Shown: positions 1-9,370, counted from the first letter of the stretch. The stretch is DNA of 64,000 nt from Sporosarcina jiandibaonis (GCF_013184495.1 NZ_JAAOIY010000002.1:422259-486258); one strand, 5' to 3'. The notes: generated by a model not told the origin, from the letters alone. Numbers and translations are program-made.

Positions 1-1069
1 CGCACACATAAATATCGCTGCCTTCAAGCACATGTTCAGCTAGGAATTCACGCGTGATGAAGCCATCTCCTTCTTCTGAATAAAGAGCATCGTACGCTGA
101 ATCCGGCATAGATGCATTTAATTCGACTAAGCGCTCATGGAATGCTTGGTGTTTTCGTGTTCGTGCCGAATGAAGAAACGCGACAGGACGTTCCGGCGAA
201 TCTTTCGCAATTGTTTCAAACATGCTCATCATTGGGGTAATGCCAACACCGCCGCTTATGAGCGTGACAGGTGCCGTATTCTCAGTATCTAGATAAAAAT
301 CGCCGGCTGGTACGCTAACTTCGATTGTATCTCCAATGTTTACATGGTTATGAAGGAAAACAGATACTTTCCCGTATGGCTCAATTTCATCTTCACGTTT
401 AACTGAAATTCGGTAAACATCGCCAGTTGATGCTTGGGAAAGGCTATATTGACGATTAAATGTATTATTTTCGCCCGGGATATTAACCCGAACAGTCAGG
501 TATTGACCCGGTTTGTAAGCAGGAAGTTTTTTGCCGTCCGCTGCTTCTAAGTAAAATGAAGTAATGACTTCGCTTTCAACGACCTTATTGACAATCGTGA
601 AGTCCTTAAATGTTCTCCAACCGCCGTCAAGTTGTTCTGCTTCGTCATACATTTCTTTTTCGATTCCGATAAAGGCATCTGCAATTACGCCGTATGCTTC
701 TCCCCATGCCTCGATAATTTCAGGTGTAGCGGCATCTCCGAGAACTTCTTTTATCGCGCCCAATAGGTGATGGCCAACTATCGGATACTGATCTTCTGTA
801 ATCCCGAGTGATTTATGCTTGTGCGCAATTTGAACAACCGCTGGTAAAATGGCACCGAGATTGTCGATATTTGCTGCAGCTGCATAAACCGCATTGGCTA
901 AAGCCGTTTGTTGACGTCCTTGTGATTGATTAACGTGATTGAATACATTTAAAAGCTCCGGGTGGGCTTCGAACATATTTTTATAAAAGACAGTTGTTAT
1001 CGCTTTTCCATGTTGTTCCAGCACGGGAACAGTAGATTTAATAATGTTAATCGTTTCTTGTGATAGCAT
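1..1069 (-). CDS. hmp: Flavohemoprotein (nitric oxide dioxygenase), C-terminus cut by window edge
   Basis: Hmp converts nitric oxide to nitrate in the cytoplasm using O2 and NAD(P)H, with heme and FAD. About 356 residues are visible. The N-terminus begins MLSQETINIIKSTVPVLEQH and continues with the typical globin segment VFYKNMFEAHPELLNVFN. The later part carries the FAD- and NAD-binding reductase region. The gene runs off the left edge, so roughly the last 40-50 residues are missing. The ATG at 1069 is preceded by an AAAAGGA ribosome site. It is divergent from nsrR, whose product represses hmp in Bacillus subtilis, and an AT-rich palindrome lies between them. Identification is confident from sequence and context. 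Confidence 0.95.
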   Translation of the reverse strand, partial: MLSQETINIIKSTVPVLEQHGKAITTVFYKNMFEAHPELLNVFNHVNQSQGRQQTALANAVYAAAANIDNLGAILPAVVQIAHKHKSLGITEDQYPIVGHHLLGAIKEVLGDAATPEIIEAWGEAYGVIADAFIGIEKEMYDEAEQLDGGWRTFKDFTIVNKVVESEVITSFYLEAADGKKLPAYKPGQYLTVRVNIPGENNTFNRQYSLSQASTGDVYRISVKREDEIEPYGKVSVFLHNHVNIGDTIEVSVPAGDFYLDTENTAPVTLISGGVGITPMMSMFETIAKDSPERPVAFLHSARTRKHQAFHERLVELNASMPDSAYDALYSEEGDGFITREFLAEHVLEGSDIYVC

Positions 1070-1131
1070 ATTAACACGTCCTTTTAGTTTTAGTTAATAA
1101 ATTAAGAATAACGCAGACAAAAATTAAAAGC

Positions 1132-1146
1132 TATATAAAATATATA
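1132..1146. promoter_or_regulatory. Candidate NsrR operator between hmp and nsrR
   Basis: TATATAAAATATATA is a near-perfect AT-rich dyad in the hmp-nsrR gap. It resembles the AT-rich inverted repeats bound by Bacillus NsrR. The intergenic region is AT-rich throughout, so the assignment rests mainly on context. Confidence 0.45.
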
Positions 1147-1181
1147 ACTTTAGAATTGGTTGCTATTTTGGTCACATTTCT

Positions 1182-1209
1182 TTCACGTGACTGACACAAA
1201 AGGTATAAT
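1182..1209 (+). promoter_or_regulatory. Probable sigma-A promoter of nsrR
   Basis: A perfect -10 TATAAT (1204-1209) lies 16 bases after a -35-like TTCACG (1182-1187). The predicted transcript start is only about 20 bases before the preferred ATG, giving a short leader. Confidence 0.5.
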
Positions 1210-1237
1210 GGGGTAGGAAAGAGCGGTGAAACAAAAG

Positions 1238-1729
1238 ATGCGTTTAACGATGTACACGGATTTTTCCCTGCGTGTTCTTTTATATATAGGCATTAAAGGT
1301 AAAGATGAGTTATCAACTGTTCAAGAAATATCAGATGCTTATGGAATTTCAAAAAATCATCTAACGAAAGTCGCCCACGAATTGGGCAAGCATGGTTTAA
1401 TTGAAACTGTGCGTGGTCGCGGTGGGGGCATTCGATTAAATATGGAACCGAGCGATATAAATATCGGTGAGGTTGTACGAAAAACTGAGGATGATTTTCA
1501 TCTTGTCGAGTGTTTTAATTGCGAGTTGAATAAATGCGTGATTACGCCCGCTTGCAGATTAAAAGGTGTGTTGCATGAAGCGCTCGCTGCTTATTTTAAA
1601 GTGCTAGATAGTTACACATTGGCAGACTTCGTGGAAAATAATGATGGACTTAGAGCGATTCTTTTCAATGAAAGAGTGCAGAATATATCTGTAGGTAAAA
1701 ATATCACTCTACAGGATACCTCATTGTGA
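1238..1729 (+). CDS. nsrR: Nitric-oxide-sensing Rrf2-family repressor NsrR
   Basis: Rrf2-family winged-helix repressor carrying an Fe-S cluster that is destroyed by nitric oxide, which relieves repression of hmp. Numbering from the ATG at 1238 places Asp at 8 and Cys at 92, 100 and 106. These match the known NsrR cluster ligands (Asp8 in Streptomyces NsrR; Cys92/100/106 in B. subtilis). That agreement is why this ATG, with GGTGA eight bases upstream, is preferred over the in-frame GTG at 1226. The N-terminus MRLTMYTDFSLRVL is typical. The C-terminal tail after residue 140 is variable in this family. It is divergent from hmp and followed by ppaC, 41 bases downstream. Confidence 0.93.
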   Translation: MRLTMYTDFSLRVLLYIGIKGKDELSTVQEISDAYGISKNHLTKVAHELGKHGLIETVRGRGGGIRLNMEPSDINIGEVVRKTEDDFHLVECFNCELNKCVITPACRLKGVLHEALAAYFKVLDSYTLADFVENNDGLRAILFNERVQNISVGKNITLQDTSL

Positions 1730-1770
1730 TAATATATATGTGACGATAGATAATCAGGAGGAATTACTTC

Positions 1771-2700
1771 ATGGAAAAAGTGTTAGTTTTTGGACATAAA
1801 AACCCGGATACGGATTCAATCACTTCAGCGATTACTTATGCATACCTTAAAAAACAATTGGGCATGAATGCAGAAGCGGTTCGCCTTGGCGAGGTTACAG
1901 GCGAGACGGCTTATGCACTCGAGCATTTTGGCTTTGAAGCACCGCGTTTAATCAAACAAGCGGCCCCCGAAGCGTCAAAAGTAATATTAGTTGATCATAA
2001 TGAAAAACAACAAAGCGTGGACGATCTTGACGAAGTTCAAGTCATTGAAGTTGTCGATCACCACCGCATTGCAAACTTTGAAACGAGTGATCCGCTCTAT
2101 TACCGCGCTGAACCAGTAGGTTGCACAGCTACGATTTTGAATAAATTATTTAAAGAAAACGGCGTGGAAGTGCCTAAAAATATCGCAGGACTTATGCTTT
2201 CTGCATTAATATCAGATTCACTATTGTTTAAATCGCCTACATTTACAGAAGAAGATCGTTTAGCAGTGGAAGAATTAACGGCAATCGCAGAGGTTGACGC
2301 GGAAGCATACGGTCTTGAAATGCTGAAAGCCGGCGCTGACCTAAGTGATAAAACAATCGCAGATCTCATTTCGCTAGACGCCAAGGAATTCACATTGGAA
2401 GACGGCTTGAAAATCGAAATTGCGCAAGTGAATGCAGTTGATATTGAAGAAGTCATGGAAAAACAACCAGAGTTGGAAGCGGCAATCGATGCGGTAATCG
2501 CGGCGAAAGATCTTGGATTATTCTTATTTGTCGTAACCGATATCATCAACAACGATTCCATCGTCCTAGCACTAGGCAAGGAAGCAAACCGCGCATGCGC
2601 AGCATTTAATGTCTCGCCAATAAATAACACAGCGACATTAAAAGGCGTCGTGTCACGGAAGAAGCAAATTGTTCCAGTATTGACGGATGCATTGAAATAA
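1771..2700 (+). CDS. ppaC: Manganese-dependent inorganic pyrophosphatase (DHH family)
   Basis: Family II pyrophosphatase that hydrolyses pyrophosphate to two phosphates in the cytoplasm, pulling biosynthetic reactions forward. It is 309 residues, the normal family length. The N-terminal metal site is visible as [10 protein letters not shown] (residues 7-16), followed by VDHN near 75 and the DHH signature VVDHHR near 95. The C-terminal DHHA2 domain ends with [10 protein letters not shown], a conserved basic segment that binds substrate. The ATG at 1771 follows a strong GGAGGAATTACTTC ribosome site. It is not obviously linked functionally to nsrR and is closed by a bidirectional terminator. Confidence 0.97.
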   Translation: MEKVLVFGHKNPDTDSITSAITYAYLKKQLGMNAEAVRLGEVTGETAYALEHFGFEAPRLIKQAAPEASKVILVDHNEKQQSVDDLDEVQVIEVVDHHRIANFETSDPLYYRAEPVGCTATILNKLFKENGVEVPKNIAGLMLSALISDSLLFKSPTFTEEDRLAVEELTAIAEVDAEAYGLEMLKAGADLSDKTIADLISLDAKEFTLEDGLKIEIAQVNAVDIEEVMEKQPELEAAIDAVIAAKDLGLFLFVVTDIINNDSIVLALGKEANRACAAFNVSPINNTATLKGVVSRKKQIVPVLTDALK

Positions 2701-2716
2701 GAAAATACCGAATTAG

Positions 2717-2754
2717 AAAAGAGACAACCATTCCCACAATCGGTTGTCTCTTTT
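2717..2754. terminator. Bidirectional terminator between ppaC and namZ
   Basis: A 13-bp perfect inverted repeat (AAAAGAGACAACC / GGTTGTCTCTTTT) with A and T tracts on both flanks serves the two convergent genes. Confidence 0.9.
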
Positions 2755-2760
2755 CCTATT

Positions 2761-4029
2761 TTAATAGAGTAAAAACGCTTGACGTAACTGTTCAAACTCT
2801 TTCAGATCATCTTCCCATTGTTTCTCGATTGATTTGATTGATTCTCCATTTTTAATTGCGTCCATTACCCAGCCATTTCCGATCAGGTTATCGAAAAATG
2901 AAATGCCGGCATTGTTTCTAGCTCTGAATTCAAAGTCATTCGGATACATATCATGAAGGGTTTTTACGATATGAAGCCCTGTTACAATCGGGTCATAAGG
3001 TTGTTGGTTTGTAACATGAATTTGAACCCCATGGCTTAATTTGCCGCTATGCTTTGAAAATGTCGGTGTAAACGATGCTGCACGGAACGTTACGCCAGGC
3101 AGATTCAAATCATTTAAGGCTGCAGCGAATTCTGTGCTATTGACAAACGGAGCGCCGATCAATTCAAACGGTTTAGTCGTTCCGCGTCCTTCTGAAACGT
3201 TTGTACCTTCAATTAAAGCAGCGCCTGGATAGACCAACGCTGTCTCAAATGTTGGCATATTTGGTGACGGCAGGACAAATTGCAATGGCGTGTCATGGTA
3301 ATACATATTGCGTTTCCAGCCATTCATTTGGACTACAGTCAAATCAGCGCCGATTTCAAATTCTTCATTAAATAATGTTGCTAATTCGCCAACAGTCATG
3401 CCATGACGCAGCGGGATAGGATAATTCCCTACAAAGGATGCATAGTCAGGGTCAAGCACTGGTCCTTCAACTTTCTGACCGCCCAATGGGTTCGGCCGAT
3501 CAAGAACAATAAACGGAATATCGTTTTCCTGAGCTGCCTCCATCGCGTAGGCCATCGTGTAGATGTATGTGTAGAAACGCGTTCCTACATCCTGGATATC
3601 AAACAGAAGTACATCGATATTTTCTAGCATTTCTGGTGTTGGCTTTCTCGTTTGTCCGTATAGACTGTAAACAGGCAAGCCTGTTGCTTCATCAATATAG
3701 TACTCGACATAGGAACCAGCCTGCGCATCGCCGCGGACACCATGTTCTGGGCCGTATAATGCGGTTAATTCAACGTCAGGATCATTGTAGAGCAGGTCGA
3801 CAATACTGTTCAAGTTTTGATCGACACCTGTCGGATTTGTGATCAAACCGACACGTTTACCTTGGATCAAATCCTTTTGTTCATCCAGCAAAACCTCGAC
3901 ACCAAGTTTAAATTCATTTGAATTTCCCTTATCTTTCCCTTTGCCATTGTCGCCCTTATCGGCAAAAGCCACGGTAAGGGAACTGAGCACCAAAAGAAAT
4001 GCAAACAATGTTACAAGCGTTTTCTTCAT
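2761..4029 (-). CDS. namZ: Secreted exo-beta-N-acetylmuramidase, DUF1343 family (NamZ)
   Basis: NamZ removes N-acetylmuramic acid from the non-reducing ends of peptidoglycan fragments outside the cell. The 422-residue protein begins with a clear signal peptide (MKKTLVTLFAFLLVL, cleavage near AFA) and a short charged Gly/Lys linker. The DUF1343 body contains GLITNPTGVD, LYGPEHGVRGD and LLFDIQDVGTRFYTY, which are the family signatures. It is the last gene of the minus-strand set amiE-nagZ-namZ, 18 bases after nagZ, in the same order as the B. subtilis ybbE-ybbD-ybbC genes. The assignment comes from this synteny plus the motifs. Confidence 0.93.
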   Translation of the reverse strand: MKKTLVTLFAFLLVLSSLTVAFADKGDNGKGKDKGNSNEFKLGVEVLLDEQKDLIQGKRVGLITNPTGVDQNLNSIVDLLYNDPDVELTALYGPEHGVRGDAQAGSYVEYYIDEATGLPVYSLYGQTRKPTPEMLENIDVLLFDIQDVGTRFYTYIYTMAYAMEAAQENDIPFIVLDRPNPLGGQKVEGPVLDPDYASFVGNYPIPLRHGMTVGELATLFNEEFEIGADLTVVQMNGWKRNMYYHDTPLQFVLPSPNMPTFETALVYPGAALIEGTNVSEGRGTTKPFELIGAPFVNSTEFAAALNDLNLPGVTFRAASFTPTFSKHSGKLSHGVQIHVTNQQPYDPIVTGLHIVKTLHDMYPNDFEFRARNNAGISFFDNLIGNGWVMDAIKNGESIKSIEKQWEDDLKEFEQLRQAFLLY

Positions 4030-4047
4030 ATTTCATTCAACTCCTTT

Positions 4048-6132
4048 TTAGTATGAAAGTCCATGACCATAGTCATATAAAACGCCGCCGTTCTGACCCG
4101 GAATGGTTACCGGCAGCAGTCCTGTAGGATTGTTTTCCCCAAACAGTGTTGCAGCAGTTGCCTTGAAGCTTGCATCCCTGAATCCATACTGTGCCAAATA
4201 AGCATCGACGTTGGGGAAGGCCATAATATCATATGGATTACGTATTCCAACACCGATGACAGGTGCATCTGCATGTTCAATCAGTTGATTCACCATTCTC
4301 ATTTGTGCACTGTTAGGATCACGGGCGCTAACGGTTGATGTATTCGTTCCGACAATGACTGCACTTGCATCCTGTAACTGTTGTAGCTGTGCATCTGTTA
4401 ACGGTCCTGAAGCCTTGATAAGCACCGTATTTTCATGGTGAATCTTTACTGAAGTATACAAATCCTCAATATACGTGTTGCCTACAACAACAATTTTTTC
4501 GTTGCTCGCAACGTTCAATGGAAGTGCATTTTCATTTTTAACAAGTGTGATCGAACGATTGGCTGCTTCTGCTTCGACTTGCTTATGTGCAAAGGATCCC
4601 ACAACGGCTTCGGCATTGGCTACCACATCTTCGATAGGCTGTGGGTTTTCGGCCTTTACAATGCCGCGCTCGATTTTTAACTTCAAGATTCGTTTTACCG
4701 ATTCTTCAATGCGTTCTTCACTGATTTCACCCGTTTCGACAGCCTCGAGCAAACCATCAACAACAGCCTCTAGTCCTACAGGCATTAGTATGATGTCTGT
4801 TCCTGCTTTAACAGAACGGATAACCGCATCAACCGAACCGAAGTGATCGGCAATCGCCAACATATTCAAGGCATCGGTAATGATTACCCCTTCATAGCCC
4901 ATTTCTTCGCGCATCAATTCGGTTAGAACCTTATATGACAGCGTGGCTGGCAAGGAAATTTCCGTACCGTCTTTTTTGGAAATCACTTTCGTATCGTCAA
5001 TTTTCGGAAATGTAACATGCGCGGTCATGATCGCATCAATGTTTGCCTCCATTACTTTTTGGAATGGGTAAAGCTCCACTTCCATCAATCGTTCTTTATC
5101 ATGTGGAACTTCAGGTAATCCAAGATGCGAATCGACTGCCGTATCTCCGTGACCCGGAAAATGCTTTGCAGTCGCCGCGACACCGGCGCTTTGGAGACCT
5201 TTCGTATAGGCAACACCTAATTCCGCCACCAATTCCGGCGATTCACCAATGGAACGGACACCTATGACCGGATTATCTGAATTGTTATTGACATCCAAAA
5301 CAGGTGCAAGATTCATATTGATCCCGAGTGCATTTAATTCTTCACCAATGACTTGACCGACATCATGGGCAATTTCAGAGGAGCGTGTCGCCCCGAGTGC
5401 CATATTACCAGGCATGTCCGTACCTGATTGAAGACGTGTTACAATTCCGCCCTCCTGGTCAATTGTCATCAGAAGACCATACTTTTCGGCAGCTTCTTGA
5501 TATTCTGCTACTAGTCTTGCAGTTTGTTCGGTTGTAACAACGTTTTCCCGGAATAAAATAACGCCGCCAAGATGGTACTCTTGGATCAACTGTTCAATCT
5601 CCGGAAGCATTTTCGTCACATTTTGACCTTTCCAGTTCCTGAAATCAGGCATAAGCATCTGGCCGACTTTTTCATTCAATGTCATACCATTGATTGCACG
5701 ATCGATGACATTGTAGCGATCACCTTTTTCTTTGATCACTGAATGTTTATTGGATTCACTCGCTTTGTAGTGAACGGCGATTTCATCTGTAAACTCGCCA
5801 TCCGTCACAGTAATAAACGTTCGTCCATTTTGTCCTGTAAATGTGACGACACCATCTTCATTCACAGAAGCCACATTTTTGTTCTTGGAATGCCAAGTCA
5901 AATTTCCGGATGTCGTTTTAAAATGTCCGTCATCAAATAGATGCAAGGCTTTAAGTTCAATTTGGTTATTTTCCACTTCAATCGTTGCTTCGGGGATGTT
6001 TTGAAAAATGATCAGGTCCTTCACATGATTGCCAGCTTCCGCATTAACGACATTCCCCGAGAAGCTAAAAGGACTGATCAGCAATGCAAATATAGCTACT
6101 AAAACAAATGGAGCTTTTCGAAATAAATTCAA
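4048..6132 (-). CDS. nagZ: Secreted beta-N-acetylglucosaminidase, GH3 family (NagZ) with an N-terminal Ig-like domain
   Basis: GH3 glycosidase that removes N-acetylglucosamine from peptidoglycan fragments, exposing MurNAc for NamZ. The 694 residues begin with a signal peptide (residues 1-32), then a bacterial Ig-like (BIG2-type) domain at about 36-125. The GH3 catalytic domain carries the Asp/His acid-base loop of Firmicute NagZ, KHFPGHGDTAVDSH (about 322-335), and the nucleophile Asp in GVIITDALNM (about 420). A C-terminal alpha/beta domain follows (about 500-694). The start is TTG at 6132, chosen because GGAGGAGAAGAA precedes it directly. The gene lies 18 bases after amiE. The Ig-like domain may help wall attachment (inference). 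Confidence 0.94.
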   Translation of the reverse strand: MNLFRKAPFVLVAIFALLISPFSFSGNVVNAEAGNHVKDLIIFQNIPEATIEVENNQIELKALHLFDDGHFKTTSGNLTWHSKNKNVASVNEDGVVTFTGQNGRTFITVTDGEFTDEIAVHYKASESNKHSVIKEKGDRYNVIDRAINGMTLNEKVGQMLMPDFRNWKGQNVTKMLPEIEQLIQEYHLGGVILFRENVVTTEQTARLVAEYQEAAEKYGLLMTIDQEGGIVTRLQSGTDMPGNMALGATRSSEIAHDVGQVIGEELNALGINMNLAPVLDVNNNSDNPVIGVRSIGESPELVAELGVAYTKGLQSAGVAATAKHFPGHGDTAVDSHLGLPEVPHDKERLMEVELYPFQKVMEANIDAIMTAHVTFPKIDDTKVISKKDGTEISLPATLSYKVLTELMREEMGYEGVIITDALNMLAIADHFGSVDAVIRSVKAGTDIILMPVGLEAVVDGLLEAVETGEISEERIEESVKRILKLKIERGIVKAENPQPIEDVVANAEAVVGSFAHKQVEAEAANRSITLVKNENALPLNVASNEKIVVVGNTYIEDLYTSVKIHHENTVLIKASGPLTDAQLQQLQDASAVIVGTNTSTVSARDPNSAQMRMVNQLIEHADAPVIGVGIRNPYDIMAFPNVDAYLAQYGFRDASFKATAATLFGENNPTGLLPVTIPGQNGGVLYDYGHGLSY

Positions 6133-6150
6133 TTCTTCTCCTCCTAAGAT

Positions 6151-7863
6151 TTAGTAATTGCGTTTCGTCCAGCCGTCACCGCTTACATCAAGTGGCAAGC
6201 TTTCATTTCCTAGTCCTGTAAGCTTAAGATTGGCTACGTACCAGCCGCGCCCATTATTATAAGTGTCTGTATCATATCGGAAGCGGATGTGGGTAGTGCC
6301 TGCAGGTATGCGTGCTTCATCGGATTGCCAATCAATGCTGCTGCCTGTATATGGATCCACTACAGTATTCCAATTTACGCCATCACTCGATACCTCAACA
6401 ACACCAAAGTCATAGCCTTGTTCTGTTCGATACCATGTGTCGAATGAAAGTGTAGCATCCGTTTCCAGATGGACTTCTCCAGTCAGGGTTCTATCTAAAA
6501 GGCCGCCGTATCCCGAGAACCATGCGCCGTCTTTTTTGTTCGGCATAGAAACAGGGATGGCATCAGCAACCTGTTGAGCGAACTGACGTCTGGCCGGGTT
6601 GGTTGAGACGGTTGCACGAGTCGGATGAACACGATTCGTCAATAATATAGCGATTGTATCGTTGTTTTTATTGATAACGATCGATGTTCCCGTATAACCA
6701 GTATGTCCAAGTGTCGAGGCTTCTGATAATCCATCCATATACCACATTTGTGAAAGCTCCCATCCTAAGCCATGGTCGTTTCCAGGGAATTCAGGTATTT
6801 GATTTTCAACCAACAATTGAACTGTTTCAGGCTGCAGCAGCTGTTTGTCTCCATAACGGCCATCATTTACATACATATGGGCAAGTTTTGCCAAATCATT
6901 TGCGGTGGAGAATACCCCGGCATGTCCGGCAACCCCGTCAAGTGACCATGCATTTTCATCATGGACTTCGCCCCAGACAAGCCCTCTGTTTATCCCGGGC
7001 TGATATTCAGTTGCAGCAATTCGCATTTTCAATTCTGCAGTAGGGTTGTACATTGTATCCTTCATATCGAGTGGTCCAGTAATTTTTTCTTTTATATATT
7101 TATCCAGACCCTTTCCGGAAATTCGTTCAATAATTTCTCCTAAAGTAATCATGTTCAAATCACTATATGTGTATTTCGTTCCCGGTGAATTCGCCAATGG
7201 ATATTGAAACACGTATTGTATGCGGTCTTCCCGGCTTTTACCAATCGTGTACAAGGGAACCCAAGCAGTAAAACCTGATGTATGTGTCATCAATTGACGA
7301 ATTGTTACATCGCCTTTTCCATTTTGCGCAAACTCGGGTATATAGGTTGCAACAGGATCATCCAGATCAAAATGGCCATCTTCATAAAGCATCATTGCGG
7401 CAGTAGTTGTAAAAATTTTACTGATAGAGGCGAGGTCGAATATTGTATCCTTATCCATTGAAATGGGGTTTTCAACCTCTGTCCCGGTGTCATCTGAATA
7501 CAATACAGCTTGACCATAGGCTTCATGTTGAACGATATGACCGCGTCTTGCAACGAACGTCACGGCACCAGGCATTGTTCCATTTTCGATCATCTCCTCT
7601 ATAACTGAATCAATCTCCAGTAATGGTTCTTCCACCATGCCGGCACCTTTGACTGAGCCGGGATGCAGAACCGGTGAAACGGGACCAGAATTACCCCAAG
7701 AAAATTCAGGATGCGGATTAGATGTTGCTAACTTGTTTTCTTTCTTTTTGACTGTAGACCTATTAATCTTCCCATCTTCGGCATTTGTCGCGGTCCCCGT
7801 ATTGAATAGTAATGTCGTCGTTAAGACCGCAGCCATCGAAAAATACACTGCATTGCGTCGCAT
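6151..7863 (-). CDS. amiE: Secreted serine hydrolase, N-acetylmuramoyl-L-alanine amidase AmiE type, with an extra C-terminal domain
   Basis: Beta-lactamase/penicillin-binding-protein fold enzyme. By synteny with B. subtilis ybbE it should cleave the peptide from MurNAc in peptidoglycan fragments. The start is ATG at 7863, which has AGGAGGAGACGT before it. A signal peptide covers about residues 1-30. Catalytic motifs are SISK (about residue 146), YSDLN (Y-x-N type) and GHTGYTG. At 570 residues it is much longer than the roughly 440 of the B. subtilis enzyme. The added C-terminal 120 residues include LSFDTWYRTEQGYDFGVVEV and HIRFRYDTD, resembling the beta-sandwich found after immune-inhibitor-A-type peptidases. 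It is first in the operon; murQ, murR and murP are not adjacent. Confidence 0.88.
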   Translation of the reverse strand: MRRNAVYFSMAAVLTTTLLFNTGTATNAEDGKINRSTVKKKENKLATSNPHPEFSWGNSGPVSPVLHPGSVKGAGMVEEPLLEIDSVIEEMIENGTMPGAVTFVARRGHIVQHEAYGQAVLYSDDTGTEVENPISMDKDTIFDLASISKIFTTTAAMMLYEDGHFDLDDPVATYIPEFAQNGKGDVTIRQLMTHTSGFTAWVPLYTIGKSREDRIQYVFQYPLANSPGTKYTYSDLNMITLGEIIERISGKGLDKYIKEKITGPLDMKDTMYNPTAELKMRIAATEYQPGINRGLVWGEVHDENAWSLDGVAGHAGVFSTANDLAKLAHMYVNDGRYGDKQLLQPETVQLLVENQIPEFPGNDHGLGWELSQMWYMDGLSEASTLGHTGYTGTSIVINKNNDTIAILLTNRVHPTRATVSTNPARRQFAQQVADAIPVSMPNKKDGAWFSGYGGLLDRTLTGEVHLETDATLSFDTWYRTEQGYDFGVVEVSSDGVNWNTVVDPYTGSSIDWQSDEARIPAGTTHIRFRYDTDTYNNGRGWYVANLKLTGLGNESLPLDVSGDGWTKRNY

Positions 7864-8284
7864 ACGTCTCCTCCTGACTAATTTTAATAGAATAAACAAA
7901 ATATTGAAAAAGTCTTACAACACTTTAAAGATATAGGATAGTTAAAAAACTGTCTACGCCACTTGAGAACTATAATTTGTAATTATCGATGAAATTATGA
8001 TTGAAAAGTACCGGGAGTAACGGCATATGTATAACTTTGGGAAAGAGGAAGGAAGTGAGTCGCATCAAGGTGTCAAGGGGAATATTATCTTTATGAAATT
8101 AATAAAGTAAAGTTTCATATTATAGCGAAAATATTGAAACAAAATTTCAGGTGATATTTAATTCGGACTGAACTAAAAGGTGGATTTTGTATTAATATGA
8201 CTGATTATCGAGTCAGCTAGAATGAAAGACTTCATTTATAAATCTACGAGGAATTAAGTATCTTGTAAGTGGTAGCGATGGCAC
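7864..8284. other. Long non-coding gap upstream of amiE
   Basis: About 420 AT-rich bases hold the amiE ribosome site at the left end. I see no convincing promoter box, RNA structure or gene. A 27-codon frame at 8027-8110 has a GGGAG nine bases upstream but no recognisable product. Confidence 0.5.
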
Positions 8285-8312
8285 AAAAAAGAGGGATACA
8301 GTTAAATCCCTC
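8285..8312 (-). terminator. Intrinsic terminator of the minus-strand ATPase gene
   Basis: Read on the minus strand, GAGGGAT and ATCCCTC form a 7-bp stem with an 8-base loop followed by TTTTTT. Confidence 0.75.
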
Positions 8313-8395
8313 CTTAGCGCTGAAGCGAATTTCAATGAACATAATCATTATTACTTAATTTATTGGCAGAAATGCGAGGTTTGGAATTCATATTT

Positions 8396-9190
8396 TCAAT
8401 CCAACAAATGTCGCAAATACCTTCCAGGTTCATTCAAAAAGTTTCGCGTTAGCTGAACATGTTCGATTTCGTCAAACGAACGACTTACAAGTTCGCCGTC
8501 TTGGATTTCATATAAATCCGCATCGGGATAGGCCATGAGAATCGGCGAGTGGGTCGAGATTAGAAATTTAGCCCCGTCTTTTGTCATGTCATGGAGCATG
8601 GCGAGCAGACTTAGTTGCCTGTTTGGCGACAACGGTGCTTCCGGCTCATCAAGTATGTAGAATCCATCGGGTTTAAAACGCGCTTGAAATAAATCCAGAA
8701 AACTTTCGCCGTGGGACCTTTTATCGAGCCCCACGCCGTATAAATGGCGAAGTTCATAATAGGTGCGGGCATAGGGTAATATTTCAAGACTGTTCGGGTC
8801 GCGTTTTTTAATTTCTTCCATCGTAATTCGCGCCTCTTCACGAATGTTTGCGAGGCTGCGTGTGTATGTAATGAAATCGGATGCTCTGAAGAAGAAACCA
8901 TTGCCTGTTTTCACGGACCAAATTAATTTTAACTCATCCGCTAATTCAAATGCCGGGGAAAAAGAACGATCCATTTCCATATGCTCGCCGCTGATCAAAA
9001 TACTTCCAGCGGCAGCAGCAATTCCTTCAAGGAGCGTCGTTTTGCCACTTCCATTATCACCAGCAATTATTGTCACGGGAGCGGTCAAATTTAGTGAATC
9101 GAAGTTTTGAACAACTTCAGGGTTGAACGGATAACGGTCTTCTTTCGACCAGCGAATGCGCCTTATTTCACGTAATGTCAGTTGAAACAC
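8396..9190 (-). CDS. AAA/ABC-type ATPase, stand-alone, function unknown
   Basis: Soluble ATPase of the SMC/ABC-like class. Visible motifs are Walker A GDNGSGKTT (about residues 44-52), an ABC-signature-like SHGES, Walker B GFYILDEPEAPLSP and the H-loop STHSPIL. There is no membrane segment and no partner gene alongside, so its substrate cannot be told. Similar single-gene ATPases occur widely in bacteria. The start is uncertain: upstream in-frame TTG at 9214 has no ribosome site, GTG at 9190 overlaps the AAAAGGGG tract, and the best-spaced codon is a CTG at 9181 (six bases after AAAAGGGGTG). The GTG is used here as a compromise. A terminator follows. Confidence 0.8.
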   Translation of the reverse strand: MFQLTLREIRRIRWSKEDRYPFNPEVVQNFDSLNLTAPVTIIAGDNGSGKTTLLEGIAAAAGSILISGEHMEMDRSFSPAFELADELKLIWSVKTGNGFFFRASDFITYTRSLANIREEARITMEEIKKRDPNSLEILPYARTYYELRHLYGVGLDKRSHGESFLDLFQARFKPDGFYILDEPEAPLSPNRQLSLLAMLHDMTKDGAKFLISTHSPILMAYPDADLYEIQDGELVSRSFDEIEHVQLTRNFLNEPGRYLRHLLD

Positions 9191-9321
9191 CCCTTTTAGG
9201 GTAGTATACCGCAAAGGGGAAGGGATTAGTTTATAAAGTGAAACTTCAATCAGTGGTTTTTAAGGAAGAATGCAGTTCAATTCTTCTCAACTGATTGTTA
9301 GTTGAACCAATCGGGCAATAG

Positions 9322-9345
9322 GGAGGAATTGATTTTTATTCCTCC
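9322..9345. other. Perfect 8-bp hairpin without T tract
   Basis: GGAGGAAT and ATTCCTCC flank an 8-base loop just past the end of the oxidoreductase gene. No T run follows on either strand, so it may be a weak terminator or a 3' stabilising stem. Confidence 0.4.
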
Positions 9346-9370
9346 GCACTTTGGTGCCGTTGATGGGGTT

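Noticed and set aside
2100..2795. Long minus-strand frame opposite ppaC
   Set aside because: Shadow of ppaC codon usage; it has no ribosome site and runs through the terminator.
8027..8110. 27-codon frame upstream of amiE with GGGAG nine bases before it
   Set aside because: Weak signals, no recognisable product, no terminator of its own; not separable from chance in AT-rich sequence.
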